DNA of 64,000 bases from Clostridiales bacterium (GCA_019422525.1 JAHZDE010000006.1:107018-171017); one strand, 5' to 3'; counted from the first letter of the stretch, positions 33,291 to 42,658 are shown. Notes: a model not told the origin generated them from the sequence alone. Program-made: numbers and translations.

Positions 33291-33391
33291 GTTTTCCAAT
33301 CATTCCTTTCCTGAGGGGGTTCTGTATTTTTTGACTGCCGCTTATACATATGCATTTCAAATGGGAAACATGAGGGAAAAGGAAAAAAGGC

Positions 33392-33420
33392 TTGCATCCC
33401 AAAGGGTTTTCCTCTACAAT
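33392..33420 (+). promoter_or_regulatory. Promoter of the cyclophilin lipoprotein gene
   Basis: TTGCAT (33392-33397), 17-base spacer, TACAAT (33415-33420), 85 bases before the ATG. Confidence 0.7.
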
Positions 33421-33505
33421 GAAATAGAATGTTTTGCCCAAAAAGAAAAGACGGCTGTCTTTTGAAATCTGTCTATTCGATTATCAGAAAGGATGCTGAA
33501 ACACC

Positions 33506-34396
33506 ATGACGAAAAAAAGATACTCCATCATAGCGCTGGCTTTGGGAGCGGCACTTTTGATGACGTTTACCGGTTGCCATTCTTCTTATGCTCCGAACCC
33601 GGCCGATAATCCTGCGGCCCATGTGCTGGATGAGGACAAGGATAGCGTAACCAAGGCCGAAGACCTGCCGGCTGCCAGCGATGAGGGAACCGAGCTTGGA
33701 TACCAGTTGGATATGCCCGAAAAAGGGGAAGAGGTTGTGGTGATGACCACCAGCATGGGGGATATTTCCATTCGTCTATTCCCGCAGGCCGCACCGAAAA
33801 CCGTATATAACTTTAAAAAGCTGGCCCAGCAGGGGTATTATGACGGTCTGACCTTCCACCGGGTTATCAAGGACTTTATGATTCAGGGCGGAGACCCGGA
33901 GGGAACCGGCGCTGGCGGTGAGAGCGTCTGGGGCGGTACGTTTGAGGATGAATTCAGCAAGAATCTTGTCAACCTGCGGGGTTCTCTTTCGATGGGGAAC
34001 TCCGGAAGCAATACCAACGGCAGCCAGTTCTTTATTAACCAGGCGGGCCCAGTTGATTCTTCGACTTGGGATACGGTAGAATCCACGTATAATATGTTTA
34101 AGTCGTACAGCAAAGATGATCAGCAAATCATTTTGGCAAGCGGACAGTATACGATTCCCAATGCAGATTTGTTAACGGATGCTTATAAAAAGCTGTATGA
34201 AGAAAATGGCGGAAACTACTTTTTGGACGGCGCCTATAATGCTTTTGATCCCCAGCGTGGCCATACCGTGTTCGGACAGGTTTTTGACGGTATGGATGTA
34301 GTGGACAAAATTGCCGCAGTGGATACCGATGGCAATAATAAGCCCACTGAGGATGTGACTATTGAAAAGGTGGAAATCGTCGAGTACGAAGGCTGA
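33506..34396 (+). CDS. Cyclophilin-type peptidyl-prolyl isomerase, lipoprotein
   Basis: The 296-residue protein has a lipoprotein signal (SIIALALGAALLMTFTGC, Cys24 as lipid site), a short linker and a cyclophilin domain from about residue 75: FKKLAQQGYYDGLTFHRVI, DFMIQGGDPEGTGAGG, then the NTNGSQFFI motif. An insertion of about 70 residues around residue 185-250 separates this from the last GHTVFGQVFDGMDVVDKI part. It should fold proteins outside the membrane. Confidence 0.92.
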   Translation: MTKKRYSIIALALGAALLMTFTGCHSSYAPNPADNPAAHVLDEDKDSVTKAEDLPAASDEGTELGYQLDMPEKGEEVVVMTTSMGDISIRLFPQAAPKTVYNFKKLAQQGYYDGLTFHRVIKDFMIQGGDPEGTGAGGESVWGGTFEDEFSKNLVNLRGSLSMGNSGSNTNGSQFFINQAGPVDSSTWDTVESTYNMFKSYSKDDQQIILASGQYTIPNADLLTDAYKKLYEENGGNYFLDGAYNAFDPQRGHTVFGQVFDGMDVVDKIAAVDTDGNNKPTEDVTIEKVEIVEYEG

Positions 34397-34464
34397 TAAA
34401 TCCATATGTTTTTGCTGTGAGAACTATTTTATGCAGTTTTTCTGTAATAAGTTTTAGCAAGCAG

Positions 34465-34496
34465 AGAGCGTTCCAAAAGGAGCGCTCTTTTTTTAT
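34465..34496 (+). terminator. Terminator after the cyclophilin gene
   Basis: AGAGCGTTCC pairs with GGAGCGCTCT around AAAA and is followed by seven T. The AT-rich gap 34497-34721 holds no gene. Confidence 0.88.
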
Positions 34497-34721
34497 GCAG
34501 GAAATCTTGCCAAGAAAAAATTTTGCCAAAACCAACAAAGAAAAACAAATGAATTTGTTTAACGGATAAACAAATTTTTGTGCATTAACAAATTGCACGA
34601 AAGCAGGGGCCAAAATTGGGCAAGTAACCCAAACATGAAAAAAAGATAGGGCAACGGTTTCAAAAAAATACGGTTATATTTGGCAAAAGGAAATATACAT
34701 AATTATTTTTACAAAAACCCC

Positions 34722-34749
34722 TTTACATCGGCGGAAAAAGTTGTATAAT
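34722..34749 (+). promoter_or_regulatory. Promoter of the APH-type kinase gene
   Basis: TTTACA (34722-34727), 16-base spacer, TATAAT (34744-34749). Confidence 0.7.
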
Positions 34750-34837
34750 ATGAATGGATATTTGTTATCCGTCATTCATTAGTTCAGCCATATTTCTATT
34801 GAAATAACCGTGTTCATCAATGAAAGGAGTTCGTATT

Positions 34838-35590
34838 ATGACATTCAGCCAAGAAAATCTCATTGCTTCCAGCGAGCTGGTGGACATTTACCGGGATGGA
34901 GATAAGTGTGTGAAGCTTTTTAAGGAGGGCGTCCGCAAAACCAATCCCCTGTATGAGGCTCTGACACATTCCCGTGTAGAGGATACCGGCTTGCGTGTGC
35001 CGATTATCCACGAGCTGTCTGTGATAGATGGTCGTTGGGCCATCGTGATGGACCTTATCGAAGGCAAAACCCTGGCCGATTTGATGGAAGAACATCCCGA
35101 GAATATGGACCAGTACCTTAACGACATGGTGGACATCCAGTTGGAAATCCACTCCAAAACCGTTCCGAAGCTGAGCAAGCTGAAGGATAAGATGAGCCGC
35201 CAGATTAACTCCCTGACGGAAATCGACGACGTAAAGAAGTATGAGCTCCTGACTCGTCTGGAGAGTATGCCCAAGCACACCAAGCTCTGCCATGGCAATT
35301 TCGTTCCCGAGAACATTATTTATAACGAAAAGGGAATCTATGTGGTCGACTGGATCGCAGCTCGCCAGGGCAACGCCAGTGCCGATGTGGGCCGTACCTA
35401 CCTGCTGCTTAGCCTGCGGAATCCCAAGATGGCCGATAAATATCTGGACCTGTTCTGCGAGAAGACCAAGACTTCCAAGAAGTATGTACAGCAGTGGCTT
35501 CCTATCGTGGCCGCCGCTCATCTCCCGGATGCAAAGCCCGAAGAGCATGACTTCCTGATGAAGTGGGTAGACGTGGTAGAGTACGAATAA
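34838..35590 (+). CDS. APH-family phosphotransferase (small-molecule kinase)
   Basis: The 250-residue protein has a protein-kinase-like fold: VMDLIEGKTLADLM in the hinge, the catalytic loop LCHGNFVPENIIYN (His, Asn, with Asn in place of the usual Asp) and the metal motif YVVDWIAARQGNASADVGRTY. Aminoglycoside and choline/homoserine kinases share this pattern. The target is not known. The HGN loop where HGD is usual may affect catalysis. ATG 34838 follows AAAGGAG. Single gene with own promoter and terminator. Confidence 0.85.
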   Translation: MTFSQENLIASSELVDIYRDGDKCVKLFKEGVRKTNPLYEALTHSRVEDTGLRVPIIHELSVIDGRWAIVMDLIEGKTLADLMEEHPENMDQYLNDMVDIQLEIHSKTVPKLSKLKDKMSRQINSLTEIDDVKKYELLTRLESMPKHTKLCHGNFVPENIIYNEKGIYVVDWIAARQGNASADVGRTYLLLSLRNPKMADKYLDLFCEKTKTSKKYVQQWLPIVAAAHLPDAKPEEHDFLMKWVDVVEYE

Positions 35591-35623
35591 TTTTTATCCC
35601 CATTGATTTGGTAATGTGTGTAT

Positions 35624-35653
35624 AAGGCAGCTGTTCCCGCAGCTGCCTTTTCA
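35624..35653 (+). terminator. Terminator after the APH-type kinase
   Basis: Perfect 10-bp stem AAGGCAGCTG / CAGCTGCCTT with loop TTCCCG, followed by TTCA. The weak T-run is the only flaw. Confidence 0.8.
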
Positions 35654-35824
35654 CTATAAGTATTGATAGAAATTGTTGGAGCATATAGAAATTTGGGGCA
35701 GTTGTATGAAAAACGCACAAATTTGCAAAGAAAATCTTATCAAATAGTTATGCTGTTTTTTGCGTTTGGATGAACTTCATACAAAAAAAGAAAATAAAGC
35801 TGCAAAAATTGGCGAAAACCTGTG

Positions 35825-35875
35825 TTGACTTTAGATAGCTGGGTTGATATAATGTACTTGTTAAAAAAATAACAA
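35825..35875 (+). promoter_or_regulatory. adhE promoter with Rex operator at the start point
   Basis: TTGACT (35825-35830), 17-base spacer, TATAAT (35848-35853). The expected start, near 35860, falls in TTGTTAAAAAAATAACAA (35858-35875), an 18-base palindrome matching the Clostridial Rex site TTGTTAA-N4-TTAACAA except at one base. Rex would repress adhE when NADH is low and release it when NADH is high. Confidence 0.85.
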
Positions 35876-35933
35876 ATCAATGACAGCAATCTATTTTTTC
35901 AAATTGTTTATTTACAAAATGGAGGACTGGCAC

Positions 35934-38567
35934 ATGGAGACAAAAGAGCAAGCAGTAACCCCTGAGACCCCTGCCACCGGTTTGGTAGATAATCTTGACG
36001 CTCTCATCGCCAAGATGGCAGAGGTAAAAGAAGCCCAGCGTATCTTTTCCACTTACACGCAGGAGCAGGTAGACAAAATCTTCAAGGCCGCAGCAATCGC
36101 AGCCAACCAGGCACGTATCCCGCTGGCAAAGATGGCCGTTGAAGAGACCGGCATGGGTGTTGTAGAAGACAAGGTTATTAAGAACCACTATGCAGCTGAG
36201 TACATTTACAATAAGTACAAAAATACCAAGACCTGCGGCGTGGTAGAAGAAGACAAGGCTTTTGGCGTGGCTAAGGTTGCCGAGCCTATCGGTGTTGTGG
36301 CCGCGGTTATCCCCACCACGAACCCCACTTCCACCGCTATCTTCAAGACCTTGATTTGCTTGAAAACCCGCAACGGCATTATCATCAGCCCCCATCCCCG
36401 CGCTAAGAAGTGCACCATCGCTGCTGCGAAGGTTGTGCTGGACGCTGCTGTGGCAGCAGGCGCACCTAAGGGAATCATCGGTTGGATTGACATTCCTTCT
36501 TTGGAAATGACCAATGAGCTGATGCATTCTGCTGACATCATTTTGGCAACCGGTGGTCCTGGCATGGTAAAGGCCGCTTATTCTTCCGGTAAGCCTGCTT
36601 TGGGTGTCGGCGCCGGCAATACTCCCGCTATCATCGATGACACTGCGGATGTTGTAGTGGCTGTTAACTCCATCATTCACTCTAAGACTTTCGATAACGG
36701 CATGATTTGTGCTTCCGAACAGTCCGTTATTGTTCATCAGAATGTGTATGATGCTGTGAAGAAGGAATTCGCTGCCCGTGGCTGCTACTTCCTGAATCCT
36801 GAAGAGACCGAGAAGGTCCGCAAGACTATTATCATCAACGGCTCCGTAAACGCCAAGATCGTTGGCCAGAAGGCCCACACCATTGCTAAGCTGGCTGGTG
36901 TTGAGGTTCCTGTGGATACCAAGATCCTCATCGGCGAAGTCGAGAGCGTGGATATTGAAGAAGAGTTTGCACATGAGAAGCTGTCTCCTGTCTTGGCCAT
37001 GTATAAGGCTACCGATTTTGAGGATGCAGTTGCCAAGGCTTGCCAGCTGGTTGCTGACGGCGGCTATGGCCACACTTCTTCTCTGTACTGTAACGCTGTC
37101 ACCGAGCGTGCTAAGATCGAAAAGTTTGGCGAGACCATGAAGACCTGCCGTATTCTGGTCAACACCCCCTCTTCTCAGGGCGGTATCGGCGATCTGTACA
37201 ACTTCAAGCTGAATCCTTCCCTGACGCTGGGCTGCGGCTCCTGGGGCGGCAACTCCGTCTCCGAGAACGTCGGCGTGAAGCACCTGCTGAACATCAAGAC
37301 CGTCGCCGAGAGGAGAGAAAATATGCTGTGGTTTAAGGCACCTGAAAAGGTTTACTTCAAGAAGGGCTGCCTGCCGGTGGCTCTGGATGAACTGAAGACC
37401 GTTATGAATAAGAAGAAGGTCTTTATCGTCACCGACTCCTTCCTGTATAACAATGGCTACACCAAGTGCATTACTGATAAGCTGGACGAGATGGGCATTA
37501 AGCACACCACCTTCTTTGATGTTGCTCCCGATCCGAACCTGAAGAGCGCTCTGGAAGGCACTGCTGCTATCAACGCATTCCAGCCCGACTGCATCATCGC
37601 TCTGGGCGGCGGTTCCGCAATGGACGCTGGCAAGATCATGTGGGTGATGTACGAGCATCCTGAAGTGGACTTCATGGATATGGCTATGCGCTTCATGGAT
37701 ATCCGTAAGAGAGTGTATACCTTCCCGCACATGGGCGACAAGGCTACCTTTATTGCTGTTCCTACTTCCGCTGGTACCGGTTCCGAGGTAACTCCTTTCG
37801 CCGTTATCACCGACGAGAAGACCGGCATCAAGTATCCTCTGGCCGACTACGAGCTGCTGCCTGACATCGCAATCGTGGATCCCGACCTGATGATGAACAT
37901 GCCTAAGGGCTTGACTTCCGCTTCCGGTATCGATGCTCTGACCCATGCTCTGGAGGCTTATGCTTCCATTATGGCTACCGATTACACCGACGGTATTGCC
38001 CTGAAGGCTATGAAGACCATCTTCGAGTATCTGCCTCGCGCTTATGACAACGGTCCTAACGATCCGGTTGCCAGAGAGAAGATGGCTAACGCTTCCACTA
38101 TGGCTGGTATGGCATTTGCTAACGCTTTCTTGGGTGTTTGCCACTCCATGGCTCATAAGCTGGGTGCTTTCCATCACCTGCCTCATGGTATTGCCAACGC
38201 TCTGCTGATTACCTTGGTTATGCGCTTTAACGCTAATCCTGTACCGCCTAAGATGGGCACCTTCTCTCAGTATGCTTATCCGCATACCTTGGAGCGGTAT
38301 TGCGAGTGCGCTGACTTTGTGGGCATCAAGGGCAACACCAACGAGGAGAAGCTGGACAACTTCATCGCTGCTATCGAAGAGCTGAAGGCTAAGGTTGGCA
38401 TTAAGAAGACTATCAGAGACTATGGCGTTGATGAGAAGTACTTCCTGGACAACCTGGACGCTATGGTTGAGCAGGCATTCGATGACCAGTGCACTGGTGC
38501 TAACCCGAGATATCCGCTGATGAGCGAAATCAAGGAAATGTATCTGAAGGCCTACTACGGCGAATAA
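35934..38567 (+). CDS. adhE: Bifunctional acetaldehyde-CoA/alcohol dehydrogenase
   Basis: The 877-residue protein has an N-terminal CoA-acylating aldehyde dehydrogenase (about residues 15-440) with active-site Cys in NGMICASEQSVIV, and a C-terminal iron alcohol dehydrogenase (about 455-870) with GGGSAMDAGK and the metal segments SGIDALTHALEAY and CHSMAHKLGAFHHLPHG. It reduces acetyl-CoA to ethanol and regenerates NAD+. Codon use is strongly biased (AAG, CTG, GCT, ATC), as in very highly expressed genes. ATG 35934 follows GGAGG. It has its own Rex-controlled promoter and terminator. Confidence 0.98.
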   Translation: METKEQAVTPETPATGLVDNLDALIAKMAEVKEAQRIFSTYTQEQVDKIFKAAAIAANQARIPLAKMAVEETGMGVVEDKVIKNHYAAEYIYNKYKNTKTCGVVEEDKAFGVAKVAEPIGVVAAVIPTTNPTSTAIFKTLICLKTRNGIIISPHPRAKKCTIAAAKVVLDAAVAAGAPKGIIGWIDIPSLEMTNELMHSADIILATGGPGMVKAAYSSGKPALGVGAGNTPAIIDDTADVVVAVNSIIHSKTFDNGMICASEQSVIVHQNVYDAVKKEFAARGCYFLNPEETEKVRKTIIINGSVNAKIVGQKAHTIAKLAGVEVPVDTKILIGEVESVDIEEEFAHEKLSPVLAMYKATDFEDAVAKACQLVADGGYGHTSSLYCNAVTERAKIEKFGETMKTCRILVNTPSSQGGIGDLYNFKLNPSLTLGCGSWGGNSVSENVGVKHLLNIKTVAERRENMLWFKAPEKVYFKKGCLPVALDELKTVMNKKKVFIVTDSFLYNNGYTKCITDKLDEMGIKHTTFFDVAPDPNLKSALEGTAAINAFQPDCIIALGGGSAMDAGKIMWVMYEHPEVDFMDMAMRFMDIRKRVYTFPHMGDKATFIAVPTSAGTGSEVTPFAVITDEKTGIKYPLADYELLPDIAIVDPDLMMNMPKGLTSASGIDALTHALEAYASIMATDYTDGIALKAMKTIFEYLPRAYDNGPNDPVAREKMANASTMAGMAFANAFLGVCHSMAHKLGAFHHLPHGIANALLITLVMRFNANPVPPKMGTFSQYAYPHTLERYCECADFVGIKGNTNEEKLDNFIAAIEELKAKVGIKKTIRDYGVDEKYFLDNLDAMVEQAFDDQCTGANPRYPLMSEIKEMYLKAYYGE

Positions 38568-38583
38568 GATTCCTGCATAAACG

Positions 38584-38614
38584 GCGGGCGGAGCGAAAGC
38601 TTCGCCCGCTTTTT
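38584..38614 (+). terminator. Terminator of adhE
   Basis: GCGGGCG pairs with CGCCCGC (38584-38590 with 38603-38609), extended by AGC/GCT around a GAAA loop, then TTTTTG. Confidence 0.9.
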
Positions 38615-39000
38615 GCGTTTGATAAAGGTTGATGGATAGAGACTTTATCTCTCTTTAGGAAATCCTAATGGAGAAAAATCTTTTCACAGAACAATGCCGC
38701 CTGTCTCTGAGAGAACAGGCGGCATTGTTGCAGAGAATAGAAGTTTGTAATGCGCGGGAAAACGATACCGAAAAGAGGAACTCTATGTTTTCGGAACCAT
38801 AAAGGGCTCCATTCTCTGAAAAGACATTCAAAGAAAGCATTTCCTCTTGGAAAACCATTACCTTTATAAAAGTGGGCGAAAACTTTGCTGTTCAAGGAAA
38901 GAGGGGGATATAGAAAGCGGATCCTTGTATAACAGCTGTTACAAAGAATCCGAAGGGTGAGTTCTTTCGGGCACCCGTGGTGAGTTTATTGGATAAATAA
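38615..39000. repeat. Gene-free gap with a long perfect inverted repeat
   Basis: AACAATGCCGCCTGT (38690-38704) pairs perfectly with ACAGGCGGCATTGTT (38715-38729), a 15-bp stem with a 10-base loop and no U-run. A second imperfect dyad centres on AACAGCTGTT (about 38930-38940). No convincing reading frame is seen between adhE and the converging permease gene. Confidence 0.55.
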
Positions 39001-39034
39001 AAAAGGCTGTCTGTTCGTTCACAGGCAGCCTTTT
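39001..39034. terminator. Bidirectional terminator of the NCS2 permease gene
   Basis: AAAAGGCTGTCTGT pairs with ACAGGCAGCCTTTT (one G-T pair) around TCGTTC, with T-runs on both strands. Confidence 0.88.
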
Positions 39035-39058
39035 ATTATGCGAGAAATTGGGAAGGGA

Positions 39059-40396
39059 TTATTTGGCGGATGTTTCCTCTTCTTTCTTTTCTGCTTCTTT
39101 TTTGTCTTTGGGAAGAATCAGGTTCATAACGGTAGCGATGACAAAGGTCATGATAATGCCGTTCTGGGCAAAAATCTGGCTGACCCACTGGGGCATCTGA
39201 GCCAGAGAATCCGGTACCATGCCGATGCCAACACCAACACCCAATGCAACGGCAACAATCATTCCGTTGCGGCCGTCCAATTTTTCACGCTGCAGAGAAG
39301 TCATGCCACTGACCAGAATCATAGCAAACATAATGACGGCTGCACCGCCCAGTACGGATTGAGGCATAACGGACAGCAAAGCGGACAGTTTGGGGCAGAA
39401 ACCACACAAAATCAGGAATACGGCGCCGGTCATAATGCAGAAGCGGTTGACTACCTTGGTTACGCCTACCAGACCCACATTTTGGCTAAAGGAAGTGTTG
39501 GGCAGTACGCCGAACAGAGAGGCAAGAAAACTGCCCAGACCGTCAGCCACCACACCGCCGGAAAGCTCTTTGGTGGTAGGCTCGCGGTTTAAGCCGCCGT
39601 TTGCAATACCGGAAATATCACCGACCGTTTCCACAGCCGTGGCCACGTACATAATCAGCATAGCCACAATTGCCTGCCAGTTGAATTCCATAGCCACCGG
39701 CATAAAGCTGGGCAAGCTAAACCAGGCCGCATCCGCCACCGGCTGGAAGTCCACCATGTTCAGACAAATAGCCACCACATAGCCTACGATAATGCCAATA
39801 AGAATGGCGGAGATGCTGAGGAAGCCTTTGGTAAACTGCTTGAAAATGATAATGACTACCAAAACAATGGTGCCAACCAGCAGATGCTTCCAGTTACCGT
39901 AGTCGGCAGAACCGGAGCCGCCAGCAAAATAGTTGACGCCAACCGGCAGCAGGGACAGGCCGATGGACATAATCACCAGGCTGGTGACTACCGGCGGGAA
40001 GAGCTTTTTCAGGGGTTTGATAAAAAAGCCCAGCACAATTTCAAACAGGCCGCCGATAAGGGATGCACCCATAATAGCGCCATAGCCATAGGAAGCACCA
40101 ATGGCCTTACAGGTACCAATGAAACCGGAACTGGTACCCATGACTACCGGTAGGCCGCAGCCAGCCTTCCAGATGGGGTACAGCTGAATCAGGGTGGTAA
40201 CACCGGCAATGAACATGGCGTTCTGGATGAGGGAAGATTTGAGGCCTGTTGCCATTTCCAGTGAACCGCAGATAATGAGCAGCGGGGAGACATTTCCCAG
40301 GAACATGGCCAGCACGTGCTGGATACCCAGCGGAATCGCTTTGGACAGAGGGACTCTTCCGTCCAGTTGGTAGATACTGCCTGTAGGTTTGTTCAT
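39059..40396 (-). CDS. NCS2 family xanthine/uracil permease
   Basis: The 445-residue transporter has about 14 hydrophobic segments and the family signature SQNVGLVGVTKVVNR (about residues 304-318) typical of xanthine/urate carriers, with LGIQHVLAMFLGNVSPLL near the N-terminus. ATG 40396 was chosen because AAGGAG lies upstream (spacing 12); a TTG two codons earlier has better spacing. The leader carries a terminator hairpin, so expression is likely controlled by attenuation. It is divergent from the operon that encodes two further permeases. Confidence 0.9.
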   Translation of the reverse strand: MNKPTGSIYQLDGRVPLSKAIPLGIQHVLAMFLGNVSPLLIICGSLEMATGLKSSLIQNAMFIAGVTTLIQLYPIWKAGCGLPVVMGTSSGFIGTCKAIGASYGYGAIMGASLIGGLFEIVLGFFIKPLKKLFPPVVTSLVIMSIGLSLLPVGVNYFAGGSGSADYGNWKHLLVGTIVLVVIIIFKQFTKGFLSISAILIGIIVGYVVAICLNMVDFQPVADAAWFSLPSFMPVAMEFNWQAIVAMLIMYVATAVETVGDISGIANGGLNREPTTKELSGGVVADGLGSFLASLFGVLPNTSFSQNVGLVGVTKVVNRFCIMTGAVFLILCGFCPKLSALLSVMPQSVLGGAAVIMFAMILVSGMTSLQREKLDGRNGMIVAVALGVGVGIGMVPDSLAQMPQWVSQIFAQNGIIMTFVIATVMNLILPKDKKEAEKKEEETSAK

Positions 40397-40439
40397 ACGC
40401 AACGCAAGCTCCTTCATAAAAAGATTGTCCGTTGTCCGG

Positions 40440-40545
40440 CAAAAGGGGAAAAGAAAAAGAGGGCGTTTCCTTGCTAAAAAGTACGCCCCGTGAAAAGCTC
40501 TGTCCACCCGCCGGAGACGGAGTTTGTTATTATTTATCAGTGTAC
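40440..40545 (-). promoter_or_regulatory. Leader with attenuator-type terminator before the NCS2 permease
   Basis: Read on the minus strand, a helix CTC-GTC / GAC-GAG (about 40513-40537) is followed by GGGCGT / ACGCCC with a 16-base loop and then TCTTTTTCTTTT (about 40445-40490). The terminator is upstream of the start codon, so a fold that prevents it would switch the gene on. It does not match the guanine, PRPP or ykkC riboswitches as I remember them. Confidence 0.55.
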
Positions 40546-40936
40546 CATATTCCAAGGGGAGCTTTCCAGAGTATTTGACAAAATTGTGAAGGATTCGTAA
40601 AAATTCATAGCGATGCACAAAAAATCGACAGCTTTCTCCCAAAGGCAAGGCACTATTTCTTCCTAATCGAAGAATAAGAATAGAGAAATGTTGTGAAGAA
40701 TGGCAATTCCGGTTATACTGAAAGAAAATCATATTGTTTCTGAAGACGGAAGAAAGGACAGAAACCGGGATCACACAGAAGAAAAAAATTGATGACATAT
40801 GAATTTGTATAACTAATAAACAATATGAAGCATTTGGAAAAGCAGCATGATTTTTAGAATATATGCACAATCAAATTTGTTTATAAGAAAAATCAATATT
40901 CATTATGACGTTTTTTTAACAATGTGTGATAAAATA

Positions 40937-40994
40937 TTGACAATCTAACCGGTTGGTAGTATCCTGATACACGGATATTGTTTAAGTCTTAAAC
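40937..40994 (+). promoter_or_regulatory. Promoter and two palindromes before the permease/reductase operon
   Basis: TTGACA (40937-40942), 17-base spacer, TATCCT (40960-40965). The spacer contains AACCGGTT, and the leader holds a perfect 7-1-7 palindrome GTTTAAG-T-CTTAAAC (40980-40994), ideally placed for a repressor. Confidence 0.65.
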
Positions 40995-41036
40995 CAAAGC
41001 CTTCGGACGCAAAAAACAAGGTGTGGAGTGTGTAAA

Positions 41037-42656
41037 ATGAAAGAGACATTTCGGTACAAATGGTGGGGAAGGGGAGACATCGACGCGTCCTTCGGTGTTT
41101 TCTTTGACGGATTTTCAAAAATTTTGTCGGCAACGGGCATTATGCTCTTTGTGTTCGGAATGCCAGCGGATATTGTGCTGGGGAAAATTGTCCCCGGAAT
41201 CGGGCTGGCGATTCTGGCCGGAAACCTGTGGTATTTTTATGAAGCCCGAGAGCTTGCCAAACGGGAGAGACGCCAAAATGTGACAGCCCAGCCATTTGGT
41301 ATTGGTGCTTCGCAGGTGACTGGATGGCTATACCTGATTATGGGGCCGGTATATTGGCAGACCGGAGATGCTGAGTTCGCGTTTCAGATTGGCCTTGCCT
41401 CGGCGTTTATTGGCGGATTCGTGGAAGTGCTGGGCGGTTTTATCGGCCGCTGGATTGTGCGCCATGTGCCGCACAGTGCGCTTATGGGCAATATGGCTTC
41501 TTCAGCGATTGTGTGGCTTTCCTTTGTCGGCATTGCCATGGTGTTCGATAAACCGGTGTATGCACTGCTTCCTCTGTTTATTGTCGTGATTGACTATCTG
41601 GGCAAGGCGGACAAACGGTTCCAAAAAATCCCGTCCGGGCTGGTGGCCATTGTGCTGGGCTCGGTGATTGCCTGGGCAGGCGGCTATCTGACGGTGGAGA
41701 ATTTGACCAGTTCCTTTTCCAATATTGGATTTTACCCGCCCACTTTTTGCGGCGGGGATATTCTCAAGGGCCTGCGTGGTATCTTCCCGTTTTTACCGGT
41801 GATTATTCCTCTGCAAATCAATAACTTCCTTTCGACCCTACAGGGAGTGGAATCGGCCAAGGCAGCCGGGGACACGTATCCCGAGCGGCGCTCCATGGTT
41901 ATGGACGGTTGTTCCAGCATATTGGGTTCTCTGTTTGGAAATCCCTTTCCCACAACCGTGTACTTTGGCCACCCAGGATGGAAGGAACTGGATGCAAGAG
42001 CGGGGTTTTCTCTGGTCAATGCAGCGGCCTATGTGCTTATCTGTTTTACGGGCCTTACCGGCTTGCTGATGGCCCTCGTCCCCACTGAAGCGGTGATGGT
42101 GCTCCTGATTTTTGTGGGCTTCTCGGTAACGTCCGCTACCTTTCAGGAACTGGACAAAAAACATGTCAATGTGGTACTGCTGTCGCTGGTGCCGATTTTG
42201 TTCCAATATATTCAAACCCTTATTAGCTCTGCGGTACAGGCAGCCGGTACAACGGTGGCTGAAATCAGCGCGGACAAATTTGCGGAATTCTCCGTCCCTA
42301 TTCAGGGAATCCAGTATTTAGGCAATGGGGCTTTCCTTTCCAGCCTGCTGCTTGCCGGATTGCTGGCCTGTGTAGTGGATAAAAGATATTTTGCCTCTTC
42401 CTTATTTGGCCTGGTATTGGCCGGATGCTCCTTTATCGGCATGATACATGCTGAGAGTGTGGCACTTTTCCCGCCGGAAGGTGTGATGTTTGGAGTGCTA
42501 TATCTGATGGTAGCAGCATTTTTGGCTATGAAAGGGGTTCTCTTCCGCAATTCCAAGGTTCCTTTGCTCCAGGGAGCGGGAACAGAAAAACCATGTGATG
42601 ATTCCGCAAAACCCGCGGAAATCAGAGATAAACAGTATCATTCAGGAGGAAATTGA
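41037..42656 (+). CDS. NCS2-like permease, paralogue 1
   Basis: The 539-residue membrane protein has about 12-14 hydrophobic segments. It shares with the next gene the motifs DASFGVFFDGFSK (N-terminus), NIGFYPP and GSLFGNPFPTTVYFGHPGWK, where the latter replaces the usual NCS2 QNxGxxxxT signature. It thus belongs to the xanthine/uracil carrier superfamily but to an unusual branch. A hydrophilic C-terminal tail of about 35 residues follows the last helix. ATG 41037 has GGAG 8 bases upstream. First gene of a six-gene operon. Confidence 0.78.
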   Translation: MKETFRYKWWGRGDIDASFGVFFDGFSKILSATGIMLFVFGMPADIVLGKIVPGIGLAILAGNLWYFYEARELAKRERRQNVTAQPFGIGASQVTGWLYLIMGPVYWQTGDAEFAFQIGLASAFIGGFVEVLGGFIGRWIVRHVPHSALMGNMASSAIVWLSFVGIAMVFDKPVYALLPLFIVVIDYLGKADKRFQKIPSGLVAIVLGSVIAWAGGYLTVENLTSSFSNIGFYPPTFCGGDILKGLRGIFPFLPVIIPLQINNFLSTLQGVESAKAAGDTYPERRSMVMDGCSSILGSLFGNPFPTTVYFGHPGWKELDARAGFSLVNAAAYVLICFTGLTGLLMALVPTEAVMVLLIFVGFSVTSATFQELDKKHVNVVLLSLVPILFQYIQTLISSAVQAAGTTVAEISADKFAEFSVPIQGIQYLGNGAFLSSLLLAGLLACVVDKRYFASSLFGLVLAGCSFIGMIHAESVALFPPEGVMFGVLYLMVAAFLAMKGVLFRNSKVPLLQGAGTEKPCDDSAKPAEIRDKQYHSGGN

Positions 42657-42658
42657 AA

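Noticed and set aside
35877..38285. Minus-strand open frame of about 800 codons opposite adhE
   Set aside because: It is an artefact of the extreme codon bias of adhE, which leaves one antisense frame without stops. Its translation has no domain, no ribosome site and an odd His/Ser/Gly-rich composition.
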